Assembly (NCBI GenBank): GCA_043719385.1
Contig: JAYSTY010000231.1
Coordinates: forward strand, 1-19,832
Direction of reading: 5' to 3'
Source: JAFDVL01 sp043719385
GTDB taxonomy: Bacteria > Acidobacteriota > Blastocatellia > RBC074
Length of the DNA: 19,832 nt
The notes under the pieces were generated by a model. The model made no database searches, was not told where the DNA came from, and was given only the letters and a program-made list of their open reading frames with translations. A program made the position numbers and the translations under genes. Below, piece by piece: positions 7,974-15,182 of this stretch (its first letter is position 1; the number at the start of each line of letters is the position of its first letter).

Positions 7974-8151
7974 TGTATGCGTGGGCGTTCGGGTAGCGTT
8001 TTTCTAATTCTGCGAGCTGTGGGGAAACCAGCTCGTGCGTTTCGCGTAATGTCTCGGCACATTGCGTCAATTCCTTGACCAATAAATGCAAGGTTTCCGA
8101 GAGCGTGAGGTCAGTCGGTAAAGCTTCCGACAAGATAGGATTACTTTTCAT
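7924..8151 (-). CDS. Small helical hypothetical protein overlapping the next gene
   Basis: The 75-residue ORF starts at ATG 8149-8151. Residues 15-50 look like amphipathic helices (LSETLHLLVKELTQCAETL, then ELVSPQLAELEKRY). The C-terminal 17 codons overlap the start of the following gene in another frame and are low-complexity (RSLGRASSSNPA), suggesting that the tail is constrained by the overlap rather than by function. There is no recognisable domain, signal peptide or membrane segment. It could form a dicistronic helical pair with the 84-residue product, or a frameshift could have split one longer coiled-coil gene; the sequence cannot decide. It sits 91 nt downstream of the VanZ-like gene on the same strand. 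Confidence 0.5.
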   Translation of the reverse strand: MKSNPILSEALPTDLTLSETLHLLVKELTQCAETLRETHELVSPQLAELEKRYPNAHAYNDDKRSLGRASSSNPA

Positions 8152-8242
8152 TTCGATTACTATTCTCAGGGCGACACAGGGAATCTAATATAAATAAGCG
8201 ATCCTGGCAATTACTGATTTCACCTGATCAGAAACCCGACCA

Positions 8243-8695
8243 CTATAGCGTGCGGTACTGTCCCCTGCTCCTCAAGCTCAGCAACCACAGCACCAGTAAC
8301 ATAAAAGCCCCACCTGATAAGTCAAGCAGGCTATCGTAAATTGAGCCAGTTCGTTGTTTGGTAAAGCTCTGATGATATTCATCCAATAAGGCGTAAAGGC
8401 CAACCGTAAAAAATGAGTACAATGCCCATGATCGATGCCAGCGCAAAATTGAGCCAGCGCGAAAAGCTCTGACCAGCAAAAACGACAACACGGCGTAAAC
8501 CGTAAAATGAGCAAGTTTACGAATCAGGTAATGGATTGTCTGAAATTGCTCGGCACTAAGATTGGGCAGAAAACCCCGAATGAGCTTTTCCAGAACTCCA
8601 CCTGTATGCCCGGCAGAAAACAGGTCCGTCGAGAAAATAAAAATTGCCCCCATCCATAAAAAAGGAGGGAGCCAGTAAAACAACTTCCTGGTCAT
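8243..8695 (-). CDS. VanZ-like integral membrane protein
   Basis: The 150-residue protein has about four membrane segments and the VanZ-family signature: KLAHFTVYAVLSFLLVRAF in the middle, then LYALLDEYHQSF, R.GS.YD and LLDLSGG near the C-terminus. VanZ of enterococci gives low-level teicoplanin resistance, but most chromosomal homologues have no known function, so no resistance claim is made. The ATG at 8695 was chosen because AGGAAA lies at suitable spacing just upstream and residue 1 leads straight into the first membrane helix (LFYWLPPFLWMGAIFIFS); alternative in-frame starts at 8734 and 8764 would add 13 or 23 residues not expected for the family. It lies 148 nt downstream of atpG, beyond two hairpins, so it is probably transcribed separately or by read-through. 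Confidence 0.85.
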   Translation of the reverse strand: MTRKLFYWLPPFLWMGAIFIFSTDLFSAGHTGGVLEKLIRGFLPNLSAEQFQTIHYLIRKLAHFTVYAVLSFLLVRAFRAGSILRWHRSWALYSFFTVGLYALLDEYHQSFTKQRTGSIYDSLLDLSGGAFMLLVLWLLSLRSRGQYRTL

Positions 8696-8776
8696 TGATA
8701 AATTTCCTGACAAACGACTGATGGCTTCACTCATACAAACAACCTGGCAGGGGCTGGAAAACACAAAGAAAATGGA

Positions 8777-8835
8777 GAGGTTCCATCAACCTCCCCGAAA
8801 CCAAACGAGCGCAGTAAAAGTGGGGACGGCGCTCG
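8777..8835 (-). terminator. Tandem hairpins ending the ATP synthase operon
   Basis: Reading the minus strand after the atpG stop, a perfect 7-bp stem CGAGCGC/GCGCTCG (8829-8835 with 8806-8812) is followed by TTTGGTTTC. A second stem, GAGGTT/AACCTC (8788-8793 with 8777-8782, 5-nt loop), is followed by the T-rich CATTTTCTTTGTGTTTTCC. The first loop is long (16 nt), so each alone is modest; the pair is a plausible intrinsic terminator. Confidence 0.55.
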
Positions 8836-8843
8836 GATAAAAT

Positions 8844-9752
8844 TTATAATGCAGCGGCTCCGCTCACGACTTCGATAATTTCGCGGGTGATCGCAGCCTG
8901 ACGGACACGGTTCATATTCAGCGTCAGCTTATCAATCACTTCGTTCGCATTCTTGGAGGCCGAATCCATCGCCGTCATCCGCGCACCATGTTCCGAAGCG
9001 ACGGATTCAAGCAGCGCACGGTAAAGCTGCGTCTCGATCATCTTCGGCAACAACGAACCAAAAATTTCTCCGGCTGGCTGTTCGTAAGAATACTCCAGCA
9101 AATGCGCTTGAGTATCTTCCGGCTTAGTTTCCTGCTCGTCATCTTTGATCCCGCCTATCGGCAAAATAGTTTCCTCGACAGGCCGTTGCGACAAGGCAGA
9201 TTTGAACTCGTTGTAAATCAGGTAAATGTGATCTACGGGATTTTCTTCAGAAGTAAAATCAGCCACGACTTCCTGCGCAATCCGCTGCGCATCAGGGAAA
9301 TTCACTTTGCCTGTGCCTGTGATACCGATATATTCGCGGCGAATATTAACCTCGCGGCGCCGAAAGAAATCTGCGCCTTTGCGTCCCACTAAAACTAATT
9401 CGACTTGCTGACCGCTGTGGCGACGAACGAACTGTTGTGCAGCTCGAACGAGATTTGTATTGAAACCACCGCATAAACCTTTGTCCGCCGTGATCAGTAC
9501 GAGCAGGACTCTTTCCTGCCGACCAGCAGAGGATTTGCGTGCGTTGGCAAGCAGGGGATGCTGAAATTCCGGGGCGCGTTCTGACAAATCGCTGAGCACA
9601 TCCATCATTTTGATGGTGTAGGGACGCGCTGCGACGACACGCTCCTGAGCGCGTCGCAATTTCGCGGCGGAAACCATTTTCATCGCCTTCGTAATCTGCC
9701 GCATGTTTTTGACGGCACGAACGCGCCGCCGAATATCCTGTAAATTAGGCAT
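8844..9752 (-). CDS. atpG: ATP synthase F1 gamma subunit
   Basis: The 302-residue subunit is the central rotor shaft of F1, coupling c-ring rotation to catalysis. The N-terminal helix has the family signature NLQDIRRRVRAVKNMRQIT then KAMKMVSAAKLRRAQ, and the C-terminal helix carries ARMTAMDSASKNANEVI and TREIIEVVSGAAAL, which form the coiled coil inside the alpha3beta3 ring. The central Rossmann-like region includes LITADKGLCGGFN. The length is slightly above the 287 residues of E. coli, with an acidic insertion (DDEQETKPEDTQ) before the C-terminal helix. The ATG at 9752 is well placed for the signature, but I see no Shine-Dalgarno ahead of it; instead a 23-bp hairpin ends 14 nt upstream. It is last in the operon; atpD and atpC (beta, epsilon) do not follow. 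Confidence 0.98.
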   Translation of the reverse strand: MPNLQDIRRRVRAVKNMRQITKAMKMVSAAKLRRAQERVVAARPYTIKMMDVLSDLSERAPEFQHPLLANARKSSAGRQERVLLVLITADKGLCGGFNTNLVRAAQQFVRRHSGQQVELVLVGRKGADFFRRREVNIRREYIGITGTGKVNFPDAQRIAQEVVADFTSEENPVDHIYLIYNEFKSALSQRPVEETILPIGGIKDDEQETKPEDTQAHLLEYSYEQPAGEIFGSLLPKMIETQLYRALLESVASEHGARMTAMDSASKNANEVIDKLTLNMNRVRQAAITREIIEVVSGAAAL

Positions 9753-9766
9753 AAGACTAGATGCTT

Positions 9767-9828
9767 GATGTCAGATGTCGGGGGTTAGAAAGTCAGTTGC
9801 TAACATCTAACCCCCGACATCTGACATC
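9767..9828 (-). repeat. Perfect 23-bp inverted repeat filling most of the atpA-atpG spacer
   Basis: The arms 9767-9789 and 9806-9828 are perfect reverse complements with a 16-nt loop. The stem begins 3 nt after the atpA stop codon and ends 14 nt before the atpG start. There is no T-run after it on the minus strand, so it is not a standard terminator. It may be an extragenic palindrome inserted in the operon, an mRNA-stability element, or a device lowering gamma-subunit output. Confidence 0.85.
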
Positions 9829-9831
9829 TGT

Positions 9832-11364
9832 TTATTTCACTGCTGATTTTGCTTGCGCATTATAACGTTCCTTGAACTCATTCAACGCTGCACCCAGAGC
9901 AGTTTTGACTTCATCATTAACCTGCCCTTTATCACGCAACAGTGCCAAAGCTGAGCCTTGATTATCGAGAAACGCTTGCAGGGCCGCTTCAAATTTGCGG
10001 ACATCGCCAACCGGCACATCATCGGTGTAGCCGTTGGACGCCGCCCAAATTACCGCAACTTGTTTTTCCACATCCATCGGCACGTACTGATCCTGTTTGA
10101 GGATTTCAGTCAGCCGCTGACCGCGCGAAATCTGCTTTTGCGTCGCCGCATCAAGGTCGGAACCGAATTGCGCAAACGCGGCAAGTTCACGGAATTGTGC
10201 GAGGTCTAACCGCAATGTCCCCGCGACCTGCTTCATCGCTTTGATCTGTGCGTTACCACCGACGCGGCTCACCGAGTTACCAACGTTGATTGCCGGGCGA
10301 ATACCGGAATTGAACAAGTCAGATTCAAGAAAGATTTGTCCATCCGTAATCGAAATCACATTGGTCGGAATATAAGCCGAAATATCACCTGCCTGCGTTT
10401 CAATGATCGGCAGTGCGGTCAATGAGCCACCGCCTTTGGCATCGCTGTATTTCGCCGCACGTTCGAGCAGGCGCGAGTGCAAATAGAAAACGTCGCCTGG
10501 ATAAGCTTCACGTCCCGGCGGACGACGCAATAACAATGAAATTTCACGATACGCCGCAGCGTGTTTTGACAAGTCGTCATAAATGCACAGCACCGCCTTG
10601 CCGCGATCCATAAAATATTCGCCCATCGCGCAACCAGCGTAAGGCGCCAGATATTGCATCGCTGCCGGATCAGAGGCCGAAGCCGAAACGATGATCGTGT
10701 AATCCATCGCGTCGTATTTTTCGAGCGTCGCACGCACCTGGGCAACGGTGGAATTTTTCTGACCGATGGCCACATAAACGCAAATTACGCCTTTGCCCTT
10801 CTGGTTAATGATCGTGTCGAGCGCCACAGCCGTCTTGCCAGTTTGGCGGTCACCAATGATAAGTTCGCGTTGCCCGCGTCCGATGGGAACCATCGCGTCA
10901 ATGGCTTTCAGGCCTGTGGGCATTGACTCTTTGACGCCGGAGCGGTCCACGATGCCCGGAGCAATGCGCTCGACAGGATTAAATTCGGTGGTGAGAATCG
11001 GGCCTTTGCCATCGGCAGGTACGCCGAGGGCATTGACGACGCGACCAATCAGCGCCTCGCCGACCGGCACGGAAATAATGCGTTTGGTGCGTTTGGCGAT
11101 GGCGCCTTCTTTGATGGATTGAAAATCGCCGAGCAACACTGCACCGACTTTATCTTCTTCGAGGTTGAGCGCGAGGCCGGAAGCGCCGCCTTCAAATTCG
11201 AGCAATTCACCTGCCATCACTTTTTCCAAGCCGTGAATTTCAGCAATGCCATCACCGACTTTGATCACTGTGCCAACTTCATCAATGGTGATGCTGGTAT
11301 CGAAGTTTTCGATCTGTTGCCGAATTATTTTACTTATTTCGTCCGCTTTAATTTCATTTGCCAT
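9832..11364 (-). CDS. atpA: ATP synthase F1 alpha subunit
   Basis: The 510-residue non-catalytic nucleotide-binding subunit assembles as alpha3beta3. Visible features are the N-terminal beta-barrel (VIKVGDGIAEIHGLE), the P-loop GDRQTGKTAVALD, AIGQKNSTVAQV, the RRPPGREAYPGDVFYLHSR segment, and SGIRPAINVGNSVSRVGGNAQ (as two overlapping motifs), which contains the arginine finger that completes the catalytic site on beta. The length is that of typical bacterial alpha subunits. The ATG at 11364 has GGAGAA five bases upstream, the best ribosome site in this operon apart from that of atpF'. A 6-bp hairpin (11384-11400) lies in the 38-nt gap after atpH. Confidence 0.99.
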   Translation of the reverse strand: MANEIKADEISKIIRQQIENFDTSITIDEVGTVIKVGDGIAEIHGLEKVMAGELLEFEGGASGLALNLEEDKVGAVLLGDFQSIKEGAIAKRTKRIISVPVGEALIGRVVNALGVPADGKGPILTTEFNPVERIAPGIVDRSGVKESMPTGLKAIDAMVPIGRGQRELIIGDRQTGKTAVALDTIINQKGKGVICVYVAIGQKNSTVAQVRATLEKYDAMDYTIIVSASASDPAAMQYLAPYAGCAMGEYFMDRGKAVLCIYDDLSKHAAAYREISLLLRRPPGREAYPGDVFYLHSRLLERAAKYSDAKGGGSLTALPIIETQAGDISAYIPTNVISITDGQIFLESDLFNSGIRPAINVGNSVSRVGGNAQIKAMKQVAGTLRLDLAQFRELAAFAQFGSDLDAATQKQISRGQRLTEILKQDQYVPMDVEKQVAVIWAASNGYTDDVPVGDVRKFEAALQAFLDNQGSALALLRDKGQVNDEVKTALGAALNEFKERYNAQAKSAVK

Positions 11365-11402
11365 AAATTCTCCAGAGATAATCTCAAATGTAAGATTTGA
11401 AA

Positions 11403-11945
11403 TTATCCTTTCGCTAACTGCTGCTTCATTAGTGCTAGTTGATTCTTAACGGAGCCGTCATAAATCAGGCTTCCGATGCGGGTCACAACGCCACCGATAA
11501 TTTCAGGATCAGTTTTGAATTCCACCCTGACTTGTTTGCCAGTCGCGGCATTTAGCTTACCGAGTAAAGCTTCTTTCTCAGTTGCTGCAAGCTCTCGCGC
11601 AGTCGTGACCTCGGCGGAAACTACGCCATTACGTTCATCTATTTCTTTGGCCAGTCCCGCACGAATCGCATCAATTTGATGAACGCGATGATTTTTGACC
11701 AGAAGTTGTAAGAAATTGTTTGTTGTAGGTTTGAACTGTAAGTGCGCCAGCACGTCATTCATCACGGCGCGCTTGCGCTCCAGCGCCACAACCGGGCTGG
11801 CGAAAACATTGCGCAACTCGGAGTTCTGTTCGAGCAATTTTGAAAAATATTCGATTTCCGTGGCGACGACCTGAGTTTCGCCACGCTCGCTGATAACGTC
11901 AGCCAGCGCCCGCGAATAACGATTGGCAACTGTAGTAATGCTCAT
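11403..11945 (-). CDS. atpH: ATP synthase F1 delta subunit
   Basis: The 180-residue subunit connects the top of the alpha3beta3 head to the b/b' peripheral stalk. The N-terminal helical bundle starts ANRYSRALADVISERG and includes the FASPVVALERKRAV segment. The C-terminal domain has the conserved FKTDPEIIGGVVTRIGS and ends YDGSVKNQLALMKQQL, the typical family finish. The length fits (about 177 in E. coli). The ATG at 11945 has no clear Shine-Dalgarno. The 62-nt spacer from atpF contains a short run (GATTGTCAGTTGTCGGTTGA) resembling one arm of the atpA-atpG palindrome. Confidence 0.97.
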   Translation of the reverse strand: MSITTVANRYSRALADVISERGETQVVATEIEYFSKLLEQNSELRNVFASPVVALERKRAVMNDVLAHLQFKPTTNNFLQLLVKNHRVHQIDAIRAGLAKEIDERNGVVSAEVTTARELAATEKEALLGKLNAATGKQVRVEFKTDPEIIGGVVTRIGSLIYDGSVKNQLALMKQQLAKG

Positions 11946-12007
11946 AAATTCAGATTATTGATTGTCAGTTGTCGGTTGAGTGTTGCTGACCATCACCCAC
12001 CGCCGAA

Positions 12008-12520
12008 TTACATCTTTATCTCATTGCTGGCACGTTGTAATAATGCCGCATCATCAGCCGGGGTCAATTCCTGACGAATAATTTTCTCCGCTAAATTAAC
12101 TGCATTGCCTGCCGTAAACTGGCGTAACTCAATCATTGCGGTTTGCGTGGCGGCGTCAATTTCGCGGCGTGCAGTCGCACGAATTTTTTCGACATCGGCT
12201 TTTGTTTGCAATTGTAAACGTTCCGTTTCAGCCGCTGCTTCCGCCTGGGCAGTCTCTTTGATTTTTGCTGTTTCGGAATCCAACTGCGCCAGCCGCGCAT
12301 CAATGGCCTGAATTCTCGCCTGGGCTTCTTCTTTTTCTTTAGCGGCGCGTTCGAGCGAGGAACGGATGCGAGCAAACCGATCAGCAAAGAAATCGCGCGT
12401 CGGTTTTCGCAACAGGAAAAACAAAAGGCCAAAAAAGACGATGACATTAAACCAGCGAGCAACCATGTTTTCGGCAAGAATAAAAGTGAGAGGGGCGGCA
12501 AAAAGCTGAGTGATAATCAT
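12008..12520 (-). CDS. atpF: ATP synthase Fo b subunit
   Basis: The 170-residue peripheral-stalk subunit has one N-terminal membrane helix (about residues 22-38, WFNVIVFFGLLFFLLRKP) followed by a long charged, Ala-rich coiled coil (about 40-150) rich in KEKEEAQ and AAAETER-type stretches, as in all b subunits. It overlaps the stop of the upstream gene in ATGA (12517-12520), so the two stalk subunits are probably translated in tandem at equal dose. Its short N-terminus shares the FILAEN-type motif with the neighbouring b' subunit, hinting at an old duplication. It should pair with b' as a heterodimer. Confidence 0.95.
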   Translation of the reverse strand: MIITQLFAAPLTFILAENMVARWFNVIVFFGLLFFLLRKPTRDFFADRFARIRSSLERAAKEKEEAQARIQAIDARLAQLDSETAKIKETAQAEAAAETERLQLQTKADVEKIRATARREIDAATQTAMIELRQFTAGNAVNLAEKIIRQELTPADDAALLQRASNEIKM

Positions 12521-13005
12521 TGAAGTCCGATGCCCTCCGGTGCATTAACGGGACGATGCAAAATACTGGTCGAAATTTTCGCCGCCATCTCGCGGGCTTC
12601 TTTTTCGAGGTTTGCGCTCGCGGCGGCGGTTTGTGCGGCAATGTCCAGTTTGGCGGCTTCGATTTGGGTGAGGGACTCGGCCTTGGCCTGTGCCATCAAA
12701 TCCTGGCGCTCAAACATTGCTTCGCGGCGCTGAGCTTCGGAGTATTGATAGGCCTCCGAACGCGCATTGCGCACGCCATCCTCATACATCATTACTTTCT
12801 TGTCATATTCCTTAATCAGGTGTTTGGCCTCATGCGAAGCCCCGCCGCTCAGCTTATCCCGCTCTTCTAAAACTTTATTAATAGGGCGAAACAACGTGGC
12901 GTTGAGGATAAAAATCAACAGCAGAATAGAAACAAAGACAAAAAGGAATGATCCATCAATCGCCAGAATGTTTTCAGCCAGAAAAATGAAGGCAAAACTC
13001 GTCAC
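12517..13005 (-). CDS. ATP synthase Fo b' subunit (second b-type subunit)
   Basis: The 162-residue protein has a membrane helix at about residues 19-37 (SFLFVFVSILLLIFILNAT) then the LFRPINKVLEERDKL motif characteristic of b/b' subunits, and a coiled coil to the C-terminus. Two adjacent b-type genes, with this one first, match the b'-b order of cyanobacteria and others. The start is GTG at 13005, supported by AAGGAGT at 13012-13018 (minus strand), the strongest ribosome site here. A weak sigma-70 promoter candidate for the operon lies at 13114-13085 (TTGCCA, 18-nt spacer, AATTAT on the minus strand). The a and c subunit genes, which usually precede, are absent from the window, so the operon is split. 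Confidence 0.93.
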   Translation of the reverse strand: MTSFAFIFLAENILAIDGSFLFVFVSILLLIFILNATLFRPINKVLEERDKLSGGASHEAKHLIKEYDKKVMMYEDGVRNARSEAYQYSEAQRREAMFERQDLMAQAKAESLTQIEAAKLDIAAQTAAASANLEKEAREMAAKISTSILHRPVNAPEGIGLQ

Positions 13006-13300
13006 TGAATACTCCTTTAAAATCGTCAGACTCGTCGCAGGTGAACAATTACTATAAGCTATCCTGCGCTAAAATTAAGCGAAAATAATTAACATAACTT
13101 TGAATTCCTGGCAAAGGAAAGCGGACAGGTTGCGCGATTCTTTTGAAAATACAGGACTTTATGGTCAGTGCGCAGGCAGCGGCGGCAGCCGATAAACTGA
13201 CAGTTTCCTGAACATTTTTCCCAACCGACAATGCAATTTAGTTTCCCGGTTGACAATCCACCGGACATTGAATATGATCCAGCCAGTCGAGAATAAGCAA
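13006..13300. other. 295-nt divergent promoter region between the ATP synthase operon and marR
   Basis: On the minus strand it holds the atpF' ribosome site and a weak promoter candidate (13085-13114). On the plus strand it holds the near-consensus marR promoter. A 13-nt palindrome AAACTGACAGTTT lies at 13194-13206, 44 nt before the marR -35; a longer stem can also form between GTCAGT (13164-13169) and ACTGAC (13196-13201). Either could be a regulator site. Confidence 0.5.
13250..13278 (+). promoter_or_regulatory. Near-consensus sigma-70 promoter of marR
   Basis: TTGACA at 13250-13255 is followed by a 17-nt spacer and TATGAT at 13273-13278, eleven of twelve consensus bases with ideal spacing. 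Transcription would start near 13285, leaving a leader of about 16 nt before ATG 13301. The upstream start candidates at 13250 (TTG) and 13274 (ATG) fall inside the promoter itself, which fixes the marR start. Confidence 0.8.
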
Positions 13301-13729
13301 ATGCCCAAAATTAAGCTTTCAACGAGTCTGGCGGAACAAGCATTAATCAAACTAATGCGAGTTGGAGATCGGCTCTGGCGCGAATCAGACGAACGGTTTG
13401 GGCGCTGGGGAATTTCTGACAACCACTACAATGTGCTGCGCATTTTGAACGGCGCAGGCGAGCCGCTGTCGCAAATCGAAATCGGACGGCGGATGCTTTC
13501 GTCACGCGCCAATGTAACAAAGCTGATTGACCTCCTTGAGGAACGAAAATTCGTCAAACGGCTGGCCTGCGGTGATCGGCGCGTCAAACTGATTGAGCTA
13601 ACCGAGACAGGTGCAACATTCATTGCCGAAACCGCCAGCGACGTCATTGGCTTTGCTGAAAAAGTGCTGAAGCCCCTGACCAAAGCAGAGCAGAAGTCAT
13701 TAGCCGAGTTGCTGGATAAATTATCCTGA
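13301..13729 (+). CDS. MarR-family transcriptional regulator
   Basis: The 142-residue protein has the MarR winged helix-turn-helix layout: N-terminal dimer helix (about 5-33), helix-turn-helix with PLSQIEIGRRMLSSRANVT and KLIDLLEERKFVKR (about 52-88), wing with DRRVKLIELTETG (about 91-103), and a C-terminal dimer helix. MarR proteins bind palindromes and are released by phenolics, quinones or oxidants; the protein has one Cys (in RLACGDRR, next to the wing), which might be a redox or electrophile sensor, but this is inference. The ATG at 13301 was chosen because the promoter at 13250-13278 covers earlier starts, and GAGAA lies at suitable spacing. It is followed on the same strand by pirin and nitroreductase genes, its likely targets, with a palindrome between. 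Confidence 0.9.
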   Translation: MPKIKLSTSLAEQALIKLMRVGDRLWRESDERFGRWGISDNHYNVLRILNGAGEPLSQIEIGRRMLSSRANVTKLIDLLEERKFVKRLACGDRRVKLIELTETGATFIAETASDVIGFAEKVLKPLTKAEQKSLAELLDKLS

Positions 13730-13754
13730 ACCAGGCTTAATTTTTTGCACTATT

Positions 13755-13770
13755 TGTTAACCAGTTAACA
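13755..13770. promoter_or_regulatory. Palindromic operator candidate between marR and pirin gene
   Basis: TGTTAAC-CA-GTTAACA is a perfect 7-bp inverted repeat with a 2-nt centre, 33 nt before the pirin ATG. Size, symmetry and AT-richness fit MarR-family operators. It has no T-run and is too short for a terminator. No clear -35/-10 can be assigned around it, and no second exact copy appears upstream of marR. Confidence 0.6.
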
Positions 13771-13802
13771 GTCAAACATCGAACGAAAGAGAGGTAAAAT
13801 TT

Positions 13803-14501
13803 ATGATTCAGAAAATTGCGGCAGATGATCGTTATCACATCGAAAGCGACTGGCTTTCAGCTTATTGGTTGTTCAGCTTTGATCGGTATTACGATCCAAA
13901 TAATATGGCGTTTGGGCCGCTGCGCGTTTTCAATCACGACACAATCCAGGGTGGCTCCGGGTTTCCGACGCATTCGCATCGTGAGATGGAAATCGTGACT
14001 TACGTCCTGGTAGGACAGTTGGCGCACAAAGACAGCACGGGCGGCGTGGGCTTCATTAATCCCGGCGAAGTTCAGCGCATGACTGCCGGCACAGGCATTG
14101 CCCATTCGGAATTTAACGCTTCAGAAACGGAGGCAACAAAGTTGTTGCAAATCTGGGTCATACCAGAACGCGAAGGCTTAACACCTTCGTATGAGCAAAA
14201 GCAATTCTCGCTTGAGCAACGGACAGGAAAATTGCTGCCGATTGCTTCAGGTTGGGATTTACCCGAAACAGTAAAAATTCATCAGGACGCAACATTTTAC
14301 GTTTCACGCCTGAATGCAGGTGATGTCATAGCGCATGAGATGAACGAAAAACGACGCGCTTTCCTGTATGTGATCGAGGGCGAAATTACGCTCAACGGTG
14401 AAGTTTTTAAGGCAGGCGATCAGGCACGCATTACCAATGAATCACAACTCGCGCTGGCCGCCACAAACAACGGCGAAATCATTCTGATTGATTTGCCGTG
14501 A
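13803..14501 (+). CDS. Pirin-family bicupin protein
   Basis: The 232-residue protein is a two-cupin pirin. The N-terminal cupin shows the family signature FGPLRVFNHDTI, then PTHSHREMEIVTYVLVG and GTGIAHSEFN; predicted metal ligands are H57, H59, H101 and E103, all present. Length and motif layout match E. coli YhhW, which has quercetin 2,3-dioxygenase activity in vitro; other pirins act as redox sensors, so the physiological substrate is open. The ATG at 13803 has AGAGAGG eight bases upstream. It is 73 nt after marR with an intervening palindrome, and 47 nt before the nitroreductase gene. The grouping suggests a response to aromatic, quinone-like or oxidising compounds. Confidence 0.93.
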   Translation: MIQKIAADDRYHIESDWLSAYWLFSFDRYYDPNNMAFGPLRVFNHDTIQGGSGFPTHSHREMEIVTYVLVGQLAHKDSTGGVGFINPGEVQRMTAGTGIAHSEFNASETEATKLLQIWVIPEREGLTPSYEQKQFSLEQRTGKLLPIASGWDLPETVKIHQDATFYVSRLNAGDVIAHEMNEKRRAFLYVIEGEITLNGEVFKAGDQARITNESQLALAATNNGEIILIDLP

Positions 14502-14548
14502 TAACATTTACGCGTTAGCAAAAATTATCAACCATAAGGAAAAAATTA

Positions 14549-15175
14549 ATGGATACACTTGAAACAATCAAACATCGAATTTCAGCGAATAACTTTGACA
14601 ACACAAAAACCCTTTCAGAAACAGAAATCAGCGACTTGATTTCGTATGCCATCGAAGCGCCGTCTTCATTCAATATTCAACACTGGCGTTTTGTCGCAGT
14701 GACTAGGCCCGCAGAAAAAGCGCGGCTGAAAGCAGTCGCCTACAATCAACCGAAAGTAAGCGATGCCGCTGTGACCTTTATCGTTTTGGGTGATTTGCAG
14801 GCGCACGAAAGATTGCCGGAAATTTACGCGCCGTTAGTGGCAGCAGGCGCAATGACGCAGGAACAAGTGGATCGGACAGTTGGCATGGCAATTGGCATGT
14901 ATAGCAGCAATCCGCAAATAGCGCGGGACGAAGCAATTCGTGGAGCTTCGTTGGCGGCCATGACTTTGATGCTGGCAGCAGAGGCAAAAGGATTAGTCAG
15001 CGGCCCAATGATCGGCTTTGACCCGGAAGGCGTGAAGCGTGAATTTGGAATTTCTGACCGCTACGTGCCTGTGATGTTGCTTGCGGTTGGTCACGCTGCC
15101 GCAGGTAATCATCCGCGTAAACCGCGCCTGAGCGTGGACGAAGTTTTGGCGTTTGAGCAAGGGCGAGAATTTTAA
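14549..15175 (+). CDS. Nitroreductase-family NAD(P)H:FMN oxidoreductase
   Basis: The 208-residue protein belongs to the nitroreductase fold family, FMN-dependent dimers that reduce nitroaromatics, quinones or similar electrophiles by two electrons. The N-terminal FMN-phosphate region is KHRISANNF, a variant of the usual RRSxRxF in which one Arg (R10) remains. IEAPSSFNIQHWRFV (35-49) is the conserved APSSxNxQPW motif with His for Pro. The C-terminal block has GLVSGPMIGFDPEGV and PVMLLAVGHAA. It is closest in look to the YodC/MhqN/DrgA-like group, from memory. AAGGA lies nine bases before the ATG. Probably co-transcribed with the pirin gene; the bidirectional terminator at 15183-15217 follows. 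Confidence 0.92.
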   Translation: MDTLETIKHRISANNFDNTKTLSETEISDLISYAIEAPSSFNIQHWRFVAVTRPAEKARLKAVAYNQPKVSDAAVTFIVLGDLQAHERLPEIYAPLVAAGAMTQEQVDRTVGMAIGMYSSNPQIARDEAIRGASLAAMTLMLAAEAKGLVSGPMIGFDPEGVKREFGISDRYVPVMLLAVGHAAAGNHPRKPRLSVDEVLAFEQGREF

Positions 15176-15182
15176 AAGGAGA

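Noticed and set aside
8988..9392. 134-residue plus-strand ORF opposite atpG
   Set aside because: Antisense to a certain gene, with no recognisable motif or ribosome site.
13250..13300. Earlier MarR starts at TTG 13250 and ATG 13274
   Set aside because: These codons coincide with the -35 and -10 boxes of a near-consensus promoter.
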